Notes under the pieces: generated by a model
The model's database searches: none
What the model was told of the DNA's origin: nothing
The model's input: only the letters and a program-made list of their open reading frames with translations
NCBI GenBank assembly: GCA_029857855.1
Contig: JAOUGG010000163.1
Location: forward strand, 1-6,225
DNA from: Acidimicrobiia bacterium
Lineage (GTDB): Bacteria > Actinomycetota > Acidimicrobiia > Acidimicrobiales > SZUA-35
DNA length: 6,225 bases
Direction: 5' to 3'
Shown here: piece by piece, positions 5,811 through 6,225 of the stretch
Layout of the letters: the number at the start of each line of letters is the position of its first letter
How positions within the stretch are numbered: the first letter of the stretch is position 1
Made by a program: the position numbers and the translations under genes

Positions 5811-6225
5811 ATGAAGAGCGATTTGGTCGCTCAACGGGTTCGTGGTGACGTCGAGATCCTTGCGCGGGCCGGGCTCGACCTCAGCACACTCCTTAGCGAG
5901 ATCGATGCCTCGATGGGCCGCGCCGTCGGCTATGTCGGAGCGTGCTTTGCCCTGCTCGATCCCGAAACGCGGCTGATGACGAAGGCGTACAAGTTCGGCG
6001 ATCTCGCCCATCAGGACAACCACGACCACGAGTGGGCGACCATCGAATACGGTGACGTGGAGGAGACCACGTTCACCGAGCTTGCCGGCGGCGAGCGTCC
6101 GGCCGCCGCCGTCCATGCGGTGACCGGCGGCGATGTGGTCCGGTCCCGTCGGATGCGCGACTACATGATCCCCTACTTCGACTACCACGACGAGCTCCGG
6201 CTGGTCGCTCGCGACCAGGGACACC
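5811..6225 (+). CDS. LuxR-family transcriptional regulator, N-terminal sensor part (cut by window end)
   Basis: An open frame from the ATG at 5811 runs without a stop to the window edge, giving 138 residues. It begins with helical sequence (MKSDLVAQRVRGDVEILARAG) and continues with a GAF-like sensor region: LLSEIDASMGRAVGYVGACFALLDPETRL (27-55), then after a variable loop the motif TGGDVVRSRRMRDYMIPYF (105-123) and DELRLVARDQG (127-137). This order is typical of actinobacterial LuxR-type regulators that carry a GAF-like N-terminal domain and a C-terminal HTH. The HTH is not in the window, so the family call rests on the sensor half. A His/Asp-rich loop (HQDNHDHEW, 67-75) is an odd insertion that might touch a metal. 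The gene is divergent from the MBL gene, which is its most likely target by position. The codon pattern, rich in G/C third positions, agrees with real coding. Confidence 0.72.
   Translation, partial: MKSDLVAQRVRGDVEILARAGLDLSTLLSEIDASMGRAVGYVGACFALLDPETRLMTKAYKFGDLAHQDNHDHEWATIEYGDVEETTFTELAGGERPAAAVHAVTGGDVVRSRRMRDYMIPYFDYHDELRLVARDQGH

Noticed and set aside
5730..6224. A 164-residue minus-strand frame over the start of the regulator
   Set aside because: The plus strand encodes a recognisable sensor domain with family motifs from 5811. The antisense frame has none and would extend through the promoter region.
1..6225. A defence island, mobile element or CRISPR
   Set aside because: No transposase, integrase, spacer-repeat array or known defence gene set is present. 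The nuclease and AAA ATPase are separated by a transporter and have their own promoter-like boxes, so calling them a defence system would be unsupported.

Overview
This is a very GC-rich window with dense coding and short gaps. It looks like chromosomal DNA of a high-GC actinobacterium. Three things support this: a nuclease carrying an Lsr2-type DNA-binding tail (Lsr2 is an actinobacterial nucleoid protein), a LuxR-type regulator with an actinobacterial-style N-terminal sensor, and start codons sitting directly behind TANNNT-type -10 boxes, as in leaderless actinobacterial genes. The order Acidimicrobiales is my guess from the overall flavour and is not proven by the sequence.

Layout. Bases 10-3822 hold three plus-strand genes in a row: an ERCC4/XPF-type nuclease fused to an Lsr2-like tail, a 12-helix UMF1-family MFS transporter, and a single-domain AAA+ ATPase with an unrecognised N-terminal region. 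The gaps between them are only 28 and 17 bases. Each of the two downstream genes has a -10-like hexamer just before its ATG, so they may be separately transcribed neighbours rather than one operon. A 39-base gap with a small GC hairpin separates them from a convergent minus-strand pair.

The minus-strand pair (5587 down to 3862) is a stand-alone metallo-beta-lactamase-fold protein of flavodiiron/ODP-like type, followed with an ATGA overlap by an exported or membrane-anchored repeat/beta-propeller-like protein. That second gene reads in two frames: the signal peptide is in one and the body in another, so it carries a frameshift, a deletion or a sequence error near 4625-4650.

Divergent from the MBL gene, across a 223-base regulatory region rich in symmetric elements, begins a LuxR-family regulator (5811 onward). 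It is cut off by the window end before its HTH domain. The layout suggests, without proving, that this regulator controls the MBL/propeller pair.

No RNA genes, insertion sequences, CRISPR arrays or phage genes were seen. The most unusual points are the nuclease-Lsr2 fusion, the substituted metal ligands in the MBL protein, the reversed acidic pair in the AAA Walker B motif, the broken propeller gene and the hairpin ahead of the MBL gene.
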